From Catenovulum sediminis (lineage in GTDB: Bacteria; Pseudomonadota; Gammaproteobacteria; Enterobacterales; Alteromonadaceae), in contig NZ_CP041660.1 of NCBI RefSeq assembly GCF_007289895.1, positions 2,914,001-2,978,000 of the forward strand: DNA of 64,000 bases. The letters are read 5' to 3'. The notes under the pieces are model-generated. The model made no database searches and had not been told where the DNA came from. It was given only the letters and a program-made list of their open reading frames with translations. Of the stretch, positions 8,378-16,059 are shown one piece after another; the stretch's first letter is position 1, and each line of letters opens with the position of its first letter. The position numbers and the translations under genes were made by a program.

Positions 8378-9274
8378 ATGTCTATTCATGAGCTTATTAA
8401 ACCTTTTTCGCAGGTTGAACTAACAGATGCAAATACTTTGTTTGGCGAAAAGCATGAAGCTTTGCCACTTATCAAAATTGAAACTGAAGTTTGCCGCGCA
8501 ATTATAGCCATTCAAGGTGCACATTTAATTGAATTTGAAGTGAAAGGAAAAGCGCCGTTATTGTGGGTTAGTCCTAAAGTTGCATACAAACAAAATAAAG
8601 CGATTCGAGGTGGGGTGCCAATTTGTTTTCCTTGGTTTGGTGAAAATCAGTTTGATAAAAGTAAGCCCAGTCATGGATTTGTCAGAGCGAGCAATTGGCA
8701 GTTGAAAGAGGTTCAAGCGAGTGACCAAAGCGCTAAGTTAAAGTTTGCGTTCTCAAGTAATGAACAGACTAAAGCGTTATACCCATACGATTTTGACGCT
8801 GAATATACAATTAGTTTAAGCGATAAAGTTGAACTTGAATTAAGTTGTAAAAACCTTTCGAGTGAGATTATGCCGGTTAGTTTTGCATTACACAGCTACC
8901 ACCCGATTGAGGATTTAGCAACAGTTTCTGTAACTGGATTGCATAATACAACGTTTTTAGATAACACCATGAATTATCAGGCGCATATTCAGCAAGGTCC
9001 GGTGACATTCCCATCTGAGATAGATCGAATTTATTTAAACGTAGCGTCAGAGCAAGTGATACAAACTGCGACGCCGATCGCATTACGAAGTGATAGTTGC
9101 AACAGTGCTATTGTGTGGAATCCCGGACCGGCTAAAGCGGCTTCAATGAACGATTTGGGAGAAGAAAATTATACCCGCTTCGTTTGTGTAGAGCGGGGTA
9201 ATGCTTTTGCCAACAGTTGGTATTTACAGCCAGCAGAAAGTAAGTCAGCGAAGCTTGATATTTGTTACGCATAA
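8378..9274 (+). CDS. D-hexose-6-phosphate mutarotase (YeaD-like aldose-1-epimerase family)
   Basis: This 298-residue protein of the galactose-mutarotase fold interconverts the anomers of glucose-6-phosphate-type sugars. Visible are LLWVSPKVAY, RGGVPICFPWFG, SHGFVRASNW (His-Gly-Phe-x-R), ALHSYHPIED with the catalytic His, and VVWNPGPAKA-like VWNPG near the end, all as in YeaD. The ATG at 8378 gives the expected family length. It overlaps the start of a HAD phosphatase gene by one base (TAATG), so the pair is translationally coupled and probably acts in sugar-phosphate metabolism. Confidence 0.9.
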   Translation: MSIHELIKPFSQVELTDANTLFGEKHEALPLIKIETEVCRAIIAIQGAHLIEFEVKGKAPLLWVSPKVAYKQNKAIRGGVPICFPWFGENQFDKSKPSHGFVRASNWQLKEVQASDQSAKLKFAFSSNEQTKALYPYDFDAEYTISLSDKVELELSCKNLSSEIMPVSFALHSYHPIEDLATVSVTGLHNTTFLDNTMNYQAHIQQGPVTFPSEIDRIYLNVASEQVIQTATPIALRSDSCNSAIVWNPGPAKAASMNDLGEENYTRFVCVERGNAFANSWYLQPAESKSAKLDICYA

Positions 9275-9939
9275 TGAATAAATTACAGGCGCTATTGATT
9301 GACCATGATGGAACTTTAGTCGATTCAGAACCCGCACAACATCAAATTTGGCAGCGTATTTTACGGGACTTTGGGATCGAGTTTTCATTTGATGAGTTTA
9401 TACCTAGAATCGGTATTCCGGGTGAGATGACAGCTGCTTATCTGGTCGATAAATATGCTTTGGGTATCTCACCTAGCGAACTGGCGGTAGTTAAAGAGAA
9501 AGAAACTCAGGCTTATTTAGAACAGCAAGCTTTTCCATTGATGCCGGGGATCTTGGCTATTTTGCAGTGGGCCAAAAGCGCAGACGTTAATTTGCGGGTG
9601 GCAATCGTCTCAGGCGCTGAGCGTGCTAGTGTGTTGCGTACGATAAAGCAACATGCTTTAGATGAATTTGTCGATTTAGTCGTTGCAGGCGGAGACACTG
9701 AGCGAAGCAAGCCTCACCCTGAGCCATACCTAAAAGCAATTAACCAATTGAAAGTTGCAGTACAGAACTGCTGTGCCATTGAAGATTCCTGTGGTGGTAT
9801 TCAGTCAGCTAAAGGTGCTGGGCTCAGGTGTTTGGCAATTCAACATGTTTTTACTGATGTGCAAACATTAAAAAGAGCGGATCGGCTTTTCTCATCACAT
9901 CAAGAGATATTGGCAGCTTTAAAGCGTAATATGACGTAA
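9274..9939 (+). CDS. HAD-superfamily phosphatase, beta-phosphoglucomutase-like subfamily
   Basis: A 221-residue haloacid-dehalogenase protein. Motif I is DHDGTLVDSEP at the N terminus (Asp nucleophile). Motif II is AIVSGA, motif III is the Lys in SKPHPEPY and motif IV is the acidic EDSCGGIQSA. The DSE after motif I and the helical cap are typical of the phosphoglycolate phosphatase / beta-PGM group. ATG 9274 overlaps the mutarotase stop; the TTG at 9262 is less likely. The substrate is probably a small phosphosugar, by context only. Confidence 0.85.
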   Translation: MNKLQALLIDHDGTLVDSEPAQHQIWQRILRDFGIEFSFDEFIPRIGIPGEMTAAYLVDKYALGISPSELAVVKEKETQAYLEQQAFPLMPGILAILQWAKSADVNLRVAIVSGAERASVLRTIKQHALDEFVDLVVAGGDTERSKPHPEPYLKAINQLKVAVQNCCAIEDSCGGIQSAKGAGLRCLAIQHVFTDVQTLKRADRLFSSHQEILAALKRNMT

Positions 9940-9950
9940 TAAATTACTCA

Positions 9951-10769
9951 TTAAGGTAATTCAATTATGCGTCTTTGATTGTTTTGTACCGCATCCCATC
10001 CTTGTTTAAAAGAAGGGATGCTAAAAAACAATGCATCAAAACTGCCATCTTCCGCTGCTTTTTTTAGACCCGCTTCTAAGCGCTGTGCAAGCTCGTCATC
10101 TGTATGATTCACAAAAAAATAATAATCAGAGTTGTATTTAAGCAATAAATTTTGTTCTAGTTCAAATGCACTGTATTCCGGTTGTGTGAGTTCATGCCAG
10201 ACTTCATAGGCACCGCGGGCAAAATAATCACCGCGCCTTGAGTTAAACATTTTGACTAAATCATCGGTATCAATTGACGTCGCTACGGGGAGTTTATTAC
10301 GTTTAAATATTTCAGTATCTTGCCAGTGCGCGCCTGATATTGCAGTAAACTTGCGCAAGTCCGCAATCGTTTTAACATGATTGAAACGCTGTTGTTCGCC
10401 TTTGTGAATTAACAAAAAGCGATAGTTGTTTAGTTTTTTAAGTAAACTGAATTTTATCGGCCTGAGCTGTTTTTCTCGTTGTTCGCTGGTGGTACTCCAC
10501 AAAATCCGAATATACCTGTTTTTAGCAAGCAGTTGGCGCATTCTTTGTTTAGGTCCATGCCATTCTTTTTTGATGAGAATATAGGGGCCGTGCGTATCTC
10601 GCGTTTTCTTGAGTGCCAGTTTTAGTACATCTGAGAAATAATCATTTTGTAGGTAAGGCACTTTAAGGACATTCGCCTCGCCAAAGTTGGGCAAGGCGCT
10701 AAGCGGCGCACTAAAAAATAAGATTAGTAATATGAATAAGTCAAGTACCTGTTTCAAAGCTGTCCACAA
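9951..10769 (-). CDS. Solute-binding-protein-like periplasmic protein (SBP_bac_3 type)
   Basis: About 272 residues: a hydrophobic signal (LFILLILFFSAPLSA), then a two-lobe binding-protein-like sequence with features such as VKTIADLRKFTAISGAHWQD and DELAQRLEAGLKKAAEDGSF near the C terminus. These resemble the domain used by amino-acid ABC transporters and by stand-alone sensor-associated proteins in marine gammaproteobacteria. No permease or ATPase gene is adjacent. No ATG is available; TTG 10769 or TTG 10757 are candidates. Ligand unknown. Confidence 0.72.
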   Translation of the reverse strand: MWTALKQVLDLFILLILFFSAPLSALPNFGEANVLKVPYLQNDYFSDVLKLALKKTRDTHGPYILIKKEWHGPKQRMRQLLAKNRYIRILWSTTSEQREKQLRPIKFSLLKKLNNYRFLLIHKGEQQRFNHVKTIADLRKFTAISGAHWQDTEIFKRNKLPVATSIDTDDLVKMFNSRRGDYFARGAYEVWHELTQPEYSAFELEQNLLLKYNSDYYFFVNHTDDELAQRLEAGLKKAAEDGSFDALFFSIPSFKQGWDAVQNNQRRIIELP

Positions 10770-10864
10770 TTAATTCAACTGTAATAGCTTAATTATGGCT
10801 TCTTTTTAGCGAACAACAAAATGTACCGGCGTATTTTTACGCGTTTCTATCGGTTTATTCGACA

Positions 10865-11044
10865 CTAGGGCGTGTTTATCTTTGTTTATAATTTTTTCTC
10901 TCAGCCCGAAGGGCAATGGCTATTTTAACCCTTAACGGCATTAGAATTCGTTTATTTAGAATGACTAAACCCCACTCATTCTGCTTTGTTAATGATTAAA
11001 ATAGCCTATTGCTCAAAAATAATACAAAGATTCACACGCCCTAG
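10865..11044. mobile_element. MITE-like non-autonomous element, about 180 bp
   Basis: The ends are near-perfect inverted repeats: CTAGGGCGTGTTTATCTTTG (10865-10884) against the reverse complement of CAAAGATTCACACGCCCTAG (11025-11044), with two differences. The interior is also partly self-complementary (GGCAATGGCTATTTTAA near 10912 against TTAAAATAGCCTATTGC near 10997). CTAG at both edges could be a 4-bp target duplication, but it is palindromic and so ambiguous. There is no transposase frame. I recall similar GGGCGTG-ended elements from Alteromonadales genomes. Confidence 0.8.
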
Positions 11045-11326
11045 ATTCAGCACTGTAATTTCCTTCACAAATAAAGTTTTGATTGGTTTTTAAATTGGCT
11101 TTGTGCCTGTTGCTCGATGGCACATATAATTCCAGCGTTAAACGGGTCAGTAACATCGGGTATTACAGCTTTAGTTTAAGGAAAAGGTTTTCTTTTACAA
11201 TTCGTATTTGCAGGTTTATCAACTATTATTGGTTAATTGAGCAATTTTTTATCAACAGTAATGTGAACTATTTACTTTTTCAGTCGGTATAGATGACATC
11301 AGTCAGAATAAATAAAGGTAGTGTAG
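11045..11326. other. Non-coding stretch between the MITE and the FAD enzyme gene
   Basis: AT-rich. It contains a 69-codon TTG-started frame at 11083-11292 with low-complexity hydrophobic composition and no Shine-Dalgarno, which I do not regard as a gene. The promoter for 11327 presumably lies here. Confidence 0.5.
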
Positions 11327-12307
11327 ATGAAGGTATTAGTGGTCGGAGCAGGAATGGCTGGCGCCGCATGTGCTTACACGTTAACGCAGGCTGGCTGTTC
11401 AGTCAGTGTCATGGAAAAAAATAAACATGTTGGCGGAAGAATGGCCAGTACGCAGATGGCTTGGTCAAATTTTGATTTGGGGGCGCAGTATTTTACCGCT
11501 AGAGATCCTGTTTTTATTCGGCAAGTAACTAGATGGCTTAAAGATTCGGTTGTGGCAGCATGGGATATTCAACCGCATTTAATTGATAAACTTGGTATAC
11601 ATCCATCGCCGGATAATACAAAGCGCTATTTTGGTACACCCTTGGCGCAATCCCCAATTGAAAGTTTATTGGCTGATTGCAATGTTCATCTACAGCAAAA
11701 TATCGAATCGCTGCATAAACGCTCTCAAGGATGGTTTGCACAATTGAGCCAACACAATCAGAGTGGACCATACGACTATGTGGTACTGGCAATTCCGGCA
11801 CCAGATGTTGTTAGTTTATTGCCTCAAAACATCGATTTAAAAGTATTTCCAAAATTTGACGCTTATGCTACTCAGGTCGTTGTGTTGTCGTTGCAAAAAG
11901 CAATTAGAACTGAGGTTGAGTGGTCGTTTGTCAAAGATAGAGCAATAGATTGGTTGGGGCAAGTCAATGCCAAATACAATAGAAACAGCCAACAGCAGGC
12001 GTGGTTAATGCATTTCACGCCAGAAGCAACAGACATGTATCGTTACAACGATGATGCTTGTTTTATCCGCTTAGCTCAACTTCAGCTAGAGCAAATTTTT
12101 AGCCAAAGAGAGCCTTGTCAAGTTGTTGATTCCTTCAGCTATTTATATCCCAATGCGCGTATTAAACTCCTCGGCTACAAGGAGCAATATTGGTTAGACG
12201 CTCAGCAAAATCTGGCCGCGTGCGGTGATGGTTTTTGTGGTGGTCGAGTCGAAGGGGCTTTTGTCAGTGGGTTAGCGCTGGCGCGCAAGCTTTTATCGGT
12301 CCATTAA
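11327..12307 (+). CDS. Renalase-like NAD(P)/FAD-dependent oxidoreductase
   Basis: A 326-residue flavoprotein. The N-terminal dinucleotide-binding motif VLVVGAGMAGAACAYTL is followed by the acidic strand end VMEKNKHVGGRM, which is the FAD-binding pattern of the amine-oxidase/renalase group. The C-terminal part NLAACGDGFCGGRVEGAFVSG is the second FAD-contacting segment. Bacterial renalase-like proteins are proposed to oxidise isomeric dihydro-NAD(P)H species, but the substrate here is not shown by the sequence. It is monocistronic, followed after 220 bp by an intrinsic terminator. Confidence 0.82.
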   Translation: MKVLVVGAGMAGAACAYTLTQAGCSVSVMEKNKHVGGRMASTQMAWSNFDLGAQYFTARDPVFIRQVTRWLKDSVVAAWDIQPHLIDKLGIHPSPDNTKRYFGTPLAQSPIESLLADCNVHLQQNIESLHKRSQGWFAQLSQHNQSGPYDYVVLAIPAPDVVSLLPQNIDLKVFPKFDAYATQVVVLSLQKAIRTEVEWSFVKDRAIDWLGQVNAKYNRNSQQQAWLMHFTPEATDMYRYNDDACFIRLAQLQLEQIFSQREPCQVVDSFSYLYPNARIKLLGYKEQYWLDAQQNLAACGDGFCGGRVEGAFVSGLALARKLLSVH

Positions 12308-12528
12308 TTTCAATCACGCGACTACATACGTATTCAACTTGTGGTCAATCTGGATTTGTCTAAACTAGCCAAATATTACGCAGCTTGGTGTAGATTGGTC
12401 TATCAAGCCGGGTTTGCTGTAATGTGCTTTTGTTTATGGTTTTGTTTAATGGGAAACCTATTTTTTTGGGGTTTAAACATCACTGTAAACTGAGCGTAAG
12501 CTCCCATGTTATAGCCTTATGTTGCTAA

Positions 12529-12572
12529 CGCCTTATTGCTAGTTTGACGGTTCTGTAATAAGGCGCTTTTTT
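12529..12572 (+). terminator. Intrinsic terminator
   Basis: CGCCTTATT (12529-12537) pairs with AATAAGGCG (12557-12565), followed by a run of six Ts from 12567. It lies 220 bases after the stop of the FAD enzyme. The region 12308-12528 holds no frame of note. Confidence 0.7.
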
Positions 12573-12586
12573 CACAGTACCAGTCT

Positions 12587-13243
12587 TCAGCTACAATTTT
12601 TGATTTGACTTGGTAAGATCCCCGCTATTTGTCCTGCATCTGATAATAAAATTTGCACAGTTTGATATGGCTGTAAGCGATTGAGCCAAGATTTTTGTGC
12701 CTTTTTATTTAAGCCTGAACTTTTTAGAACTTGTAGCGTTTTATTGTCACATAAACTCAAAATAAGTTGTTCGTTTTCCTGTTTTAACACGGCATAGCGT
12801 GCGTAAAGTAAGGCATCAGGTTTATTGAGGTAACTTGACTGTAGCCGCAGCATTTGATTTTTAAAAGCATTGTTGATGGCAATTTGCTGTTGTTGGTAGT
12901 TTGCCAGTCGTTTTTCAATATTCACAATAAACTCGGGTTTATTCTGCGTTTCTGTTATTTCTTGCAAGAGCTCGAGCTCTATAAGCTCCACTTGGGGCTG
13001 AATTTGCTGAAACATGGGCTTAGATTGATAGACTTGCAACATTAATACAGCGACCACAAATGATGCAGCTAATGCCAGCCAAGGTTTTATATTTTTCTGC
13101 GCAGTCTTCTTTTTTTGCAAATTCCGTATTATTTGCTGTTTAAGCTGCGGGGGAACAGAGGTCTGTTGACAGCTTTTTTGATACAAAGTCTGCCAGTTTT
13201 TTGCTTGCTCCGGATCATTTGGCTTAACGTTTTCAGAGTTCAT
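12587..13243 (-). CDS. Putative membrane anti-sigma factor of the adjacent ECF sigma
   Basis: This 218-residue protein has one membrane segment at about residues 54-72 (PWLALAASFVVAVLMLQVY), a soluble cytoplasmic N terminus and a helical C-terminal domain with many Gln/Leu residues. No family is recognised and no His-x3-Cys-x2-Cys zinc motif is present. Its start overlaps the end of the ECF sigma gene by 4 bp, the classic sigma/anti-sigma arrangement, and its topology fits an anti-sigma factor. The function is inferred from context. Confidence 0.6.
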   Translation of the reverse strand: MNSENVKPNDPEQAKNWQTLYQKSCQQTSVPPQLKQQIIRNLQKKKTAQKNIKPWLALAASFVVAVLMLQVYQSKPMFQQIQPQVELIELELLQEITETQNKPEFIVNIEKRLANYQQQQIAINNAFKNQMLRLQSSYLNKPDALLYARYAVLKQENEQLILSLCDNKTLQVLKSSGLNKKAQKSWLNRLQPYQTVQILLSDAGQIAGILPSQIKNCS

Positions 13244-13800
13244 GAGTGCTCCTCTGGCAATAACTTGCTCAGATGTTTTTTGGCATACCTTAATCGGCTT
13301 TTGACTGTTTCAATTTCTGTTTGAGTGATATTTGCAATTTGCTCTAAACTAAAACCTTCAAATTGTAGGGTGAGTGCTTCTTTTTGCTCAAATGATATTT
13401 TTGCAAGGGCGGCGCGAAAAGCATTTACCTGTGTATCCTCAACATCATGGTGTGTGGTTATTGAAATCTCTGTTGTGTCACAATCTAAATATTTTTTTTG
13501 CCTTCGCAATTCATCAATCATCAGGTTGCGAGCAATGTTAAACAGCCAGGCTTTGAATTGGGTTTGTTCTTTATATAAATGGCGCTTTTCAATGATTTTT
13601 AACCAAGTCTTTTGGCAAATATCAGCTGCATCCTGTTCACTTATTTGATGTCTCAAATATTTAAATAAAATTGGATTAAATTGCTGTATTAACGGCTCCA
13701 GATACTTACTGTCGCCACTGTGGGTATACAAGTTCATCCAATCTTTAGATTTGCTAACTGTGGCGTTTAACCACAGTTTTAATCCATTACTTATTATCAT
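13240..13800 (-). CDS. ECF-family RNA polymerase sigma factor
   Basis: This 186-residue protein shows region 2 (LFKYLRHQISEQDAADICQKTWLKII, with FKAWLFNIARNLMIDELRR as the 2.4 part) and region 4 (FEGFSLEQIANITQTEIETV followed by KSRLRYAKKHL) as the helix-turn-helix. There is no region 1.1 or 3, as in ECF factors. It is flanked by tonB (2 bp upstream) and a putative anti-sigma gene (4-bp overlap), all on the minus strand. The operon layout suggests it responds to envelope or TonB-linked signals, which is inference. Confidence 0.9.
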   Translation of the reverse strand: MIISNGLKLWLNATVSKSKDWMNLYTHSGDSKYLEPLIQQFNPILFKYLRHQISEQDAADICQKTWLKIIEKRHLYKEQTQFKAWLFNIARNLMIDELRRQKKYLDCDTTEISITTHHDVEDTQVNAFRAALAKISFEQKEALTLQFEGFSLEQIANITQTEIETVKSRLRYAKKHLSKLLPEEHS

Positions 13801-13802
13801 AT

Positions 13803-14447
13803 CTATTGTGCCAAGCTAAAATCTAATCTAACGGTCAGTCCGTTTTGCACTTGCGGCGTGCCATTTTTTATTAAAGGTTTATAGCGCCAACTGCTTAAAG
13901 CTTTGATTGCAGAACGGTCAAATATGCGCTTAGGCTCAGATTTGATGATTTGAATGTTTTCAACTTGGCCTAGCTTATTAATATCAAATGATAGTTCAAC
14001 CCAGCCTTCAATACCATCTCGAGCGGCAACTGCTGGATATCTGGGTTCAACCCTGACAAAAGGTGTTGCAGCAGAAGAATCTTGTGGTGAATAGGTGAAG
14101 TCATCATTATTGGTACCCAGTTCTATTTTAGGTTTGAATGTGAGCGCTTCAACGACAAGGTTTTCCGCAGTAGTTGCAGAGAGAGATTGTGGTGGGGGTG
14201 GGGGTTGTGTGGCCTGTGGTGGCTGCGGTAGTTGATTTTTTATAATGGGTTTTATCTGAGGTTTTTCCATTACAAAATTTTCAATAAAAGTTGGCGTTGG
14301 CTCTGGTGCGTATTGCATATCTGGTTCTATCAGTTTATTCATGACTATAAATAAACTTATCGCAATAAATATCCCAAAGATTACTGTACCGGATAGCTTT
14401 ACAACCTGATGAATTAGTTTAATATCTTGATAGATTGTTACGCTCAT
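13803..14447 (-). CDS. TonB-family energy transducer
   Basis: A 214-residue protein: a membrane anchor at about 19-36, a Pro/Gln-rich periplasmic linker (PQPPQATQPPPPPQ near 73-86), and a C-terminal TonB domain with RVEPRYPAVAARDGIEGWVE and AIKALSSWRYKP. It couples the proton-motive force, through ExbB/ExbD, to outer-membrane receptors. exbBD are not adjacent. It is the first gene of tonB-ECF sigma-anti-sigma, with only 2 bp to the sigma gene. The SxxxH-type anchor motif is not obvious. Confidence 0.9.
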   Translation of the reverse strand: MSVTIYQDIKLIHQVVKLSGTVIFGIFIAISLFIVMNKLIEPDMQYAPEPTPTFIENFVMEKPQIKPIIKNQLPQPPQATQPPPPPQSLSATTAENLVVEALTFKPKIELGTNNDDFTYSPQDSSAATPFVRVEPRYPAVAARDGIEGWVELSFDINKLGQVENIQIIKSEPKRIFDRSAIKALSSWRYKPLIKNGTPQVQNGLTVRLDFSLAQ

Positions 14448-14690
14448 ATAGACCTCTTTTTTCGCTTGTTTTGGGCAGGGTTATTCGTAAAACGTCTGGC
14501 ACGTAAAAAAAGGGTTAATTTTTTTAAAATAGTTGAGAGTTACATTTTTGTGAGCAGCTATGGTAAGCTGATTGCACCAAAATTGGGATGTTGATCACAA
14601 GTATTTGTATTTTCGGTGGTCTGCCCTTGAAATATTTACGTAAGATAGCAGTTATAAAGACACAAAGATTTTCCTTATAGGAGGTTAGTT

Positions 14691-14732
14691 TTGCTGTTAA
14701 TGAGGATCGTTAATGCAGTCTTATTCATATAA
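14691..14732 (+). CDS. Possible 13-residue leader peptide in the ompA 5' region
   Basis: A strong Shine-Dalgarno (AGGAGG, 14679-14684) sits six bases before a TTG that opens the frame MLLMRIVNAVLFI and stops at 14730-14732, 80 bp before the porin start. This is the best ribosome-binding site in the region, better than that of the porin itself. No similar peptide is known to me; it could be chance. Confidence 0.3.
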   Translation: MLLMRIVNAVLFI

Positions 14733-14812
14733 TTGTCGTTTTAAGCTGGTGTAATAGGGACACCTTCTTTCATAAAATAACCCCAATTCAAAAAATGGTT
14801 AAGGATAAAGTC

Positions 14813-15958
14813 ATGAAAAAATCATTTAAACTAGCAAGTATTGCCGCAGCACTTTTATGTTCTTCTCAAGCTTTTGCACAAGAGCCTGTTTATGTAACGG
14901 GTGGTGCAAATATGTTTTTATTCGATAATGAAGTGCACAACGTTGATAATGCGTTCGGCCCTTGGTTAGGTCTAGGCTATCAACTAGACAAGAACTGGGC
15001 TGTCGAACTGGATTACAACATGGCAAGCTCTGAAACAAAAACAGCGTCAGCCACAGATACAGACATTAGCTTGTTGTCTATTAATGGTTTATACCGTTAT
15101 GCACCTGTTGGTCAGAACAGCTTGTTAGCAAAAGCTGGTTTAGGTCAGTATAAGTTAGACGCAGGTGCTTTAGGTGAAGAAAGCAAGGCCGCTATCAAAG
15201 TAGGTGCAGGTTACGAGTATTTTCTTCAGCCTAACTTATCGGCAACTGTATTTTGGGATTTGCTTGTTTCTTTCGATTCAACTTTGATTGAAAGTGTACC
15301 AAGTGTTGGCCTCAAGTATCAGTTCGGTGATGTTTCTTCAAGTAAGCCAATGAAATCAGAGAAAAGCCAACCTGTAACGGCTGCGCCAGTGCAAAAACCA
15401 GCTGTAATGGATGATGACAGTGATGGTGTTGCAAACACTTCTGATTTATGTGCAAACACCCCATCTGGCGTTCGTGTAAATAGCCAAGGCTGTCCATTCG
15501 ACCGTGATGTTGATGGCGTTTATGACTACATGGATGAATGTCCAATGACACCAGAAGGCGCGAAAGTTGCTGATAATGGCTGTCGCGAGCAATTGACTGA
15601 AACTGTTTCAATTGAGCTTTATGTTTCGTTCCCGAATAACAGTAGTGTAATCCCACAAGAGTATCACGGTGAAATCAAGAAAGTTGCTGATTTCATGAAG
15701 CAATACCCAGATACTAAAGTGACTTTAGTGGGCCATACAGATTCAAGTGGCTCTGCTGCTTATAATCAAATGTTGTCTGAAAAGCGTGCAGCGCGAGTTG
15801 CGGCGTACTTAGTAAACAACTTTAATTTAGAATCTGAGCGCGTATTATCACGTGGTGAAGGTGAAACCAGCCCTATCGCTGATAATTCTACTAAAGAAGG
15901 TCGTAATAAAAACCGTCGTGTAACTGCGGAAATATCAACGACTGTTGTTAATAACTAA
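14813..15958 (+). CDS. OmpA-family outer-membrane porin
   Basis: A 381-residue protein with three parts after a signal peptide (SIAAALLCSSQAFAQ): an eight-strand OmpA-like beta-barrel (about residues 23-175), a calcium-binding type 3 thrombospondin-like linker with repeated D-x-D-x-D-G (DDDSDGVANTSDLC, DRDVDGVYDYMDEC), and an OmpA/MotB peptidoglycan-binding domain (KVTLVGHTDSSGSAAYN, SEKRAARVAAYLV, GRNKNRRV). ATG 14813 with AAGGA upstream is preferred over ATG 14795. The long upstream region and strong terminator fit a highly expressed monocistronic gene. Confidence 0.93.
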   Translation: MKKSFKLASIAAALLCSSQAFAQEPVYVTGGANMFLFDNEVHNVDNAFGPWLGLGYQLDKNWAVELDYNMASSETKTASATDTDISLLSINGLYRYAPVGQNSLLAKAGLGQYKLDAGALGEESKAAIKVGAGYEYFLQPNLSATVFWDLLVSFDSTLIESVPSVGLKYQFGDVSSSKPMKSEKSQPVTAAPVQKPAVMDDDSDGVANTSDLCANTPSGVRVNSQGCPFDRDVDGVYDYMDECPMTPEGAKVADNGCREQLTETVSIELYVSFPNNSSVIPQEYHGEIKKVADFMKQYPDTKVTLVGHTDSSGSAAYNQMLSEKRAARVAAYLVNNFNLESERVLSRGEGETSPIADNSTKEGRNKNRRVTAEISTTVVNN

Positions 15959-15980
15959 TTAGATAGATTTAATCTAAATT

Positions 15981-16008
15981 AAAAAACGCCGGAGCTCCGG
16001 CGTTTTTT
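15981..16008. terminator. Bidirectional intrinsic terminator
   Basis: A perfect 28-bp palindrome with arms AAAAAACGCCGGAG and CTCCGGCGTTTTTT. It separates the convergent ompA-family gene and the response-regulator gene and has T-runs in both directions. Confidence 0.92.
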
Positions 16009-16059
16009 GTTTTGATAAATATATTTTCATTAAAAATAACAGCTATTAGCCACTAGCCA

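Noticed and set aside
11083-11292. 69-codon TTG-started frame with hydrophobic stretches
   Set aside because: No ribosome-binding site, AT-rich low-complexity composition, no recognisable domain.
12308-12528. 6S RNA or another known conserved small RNA
   Set aside because: Does not show the 6S closing stem or any known conserved core, and the usual neighbours are absent.
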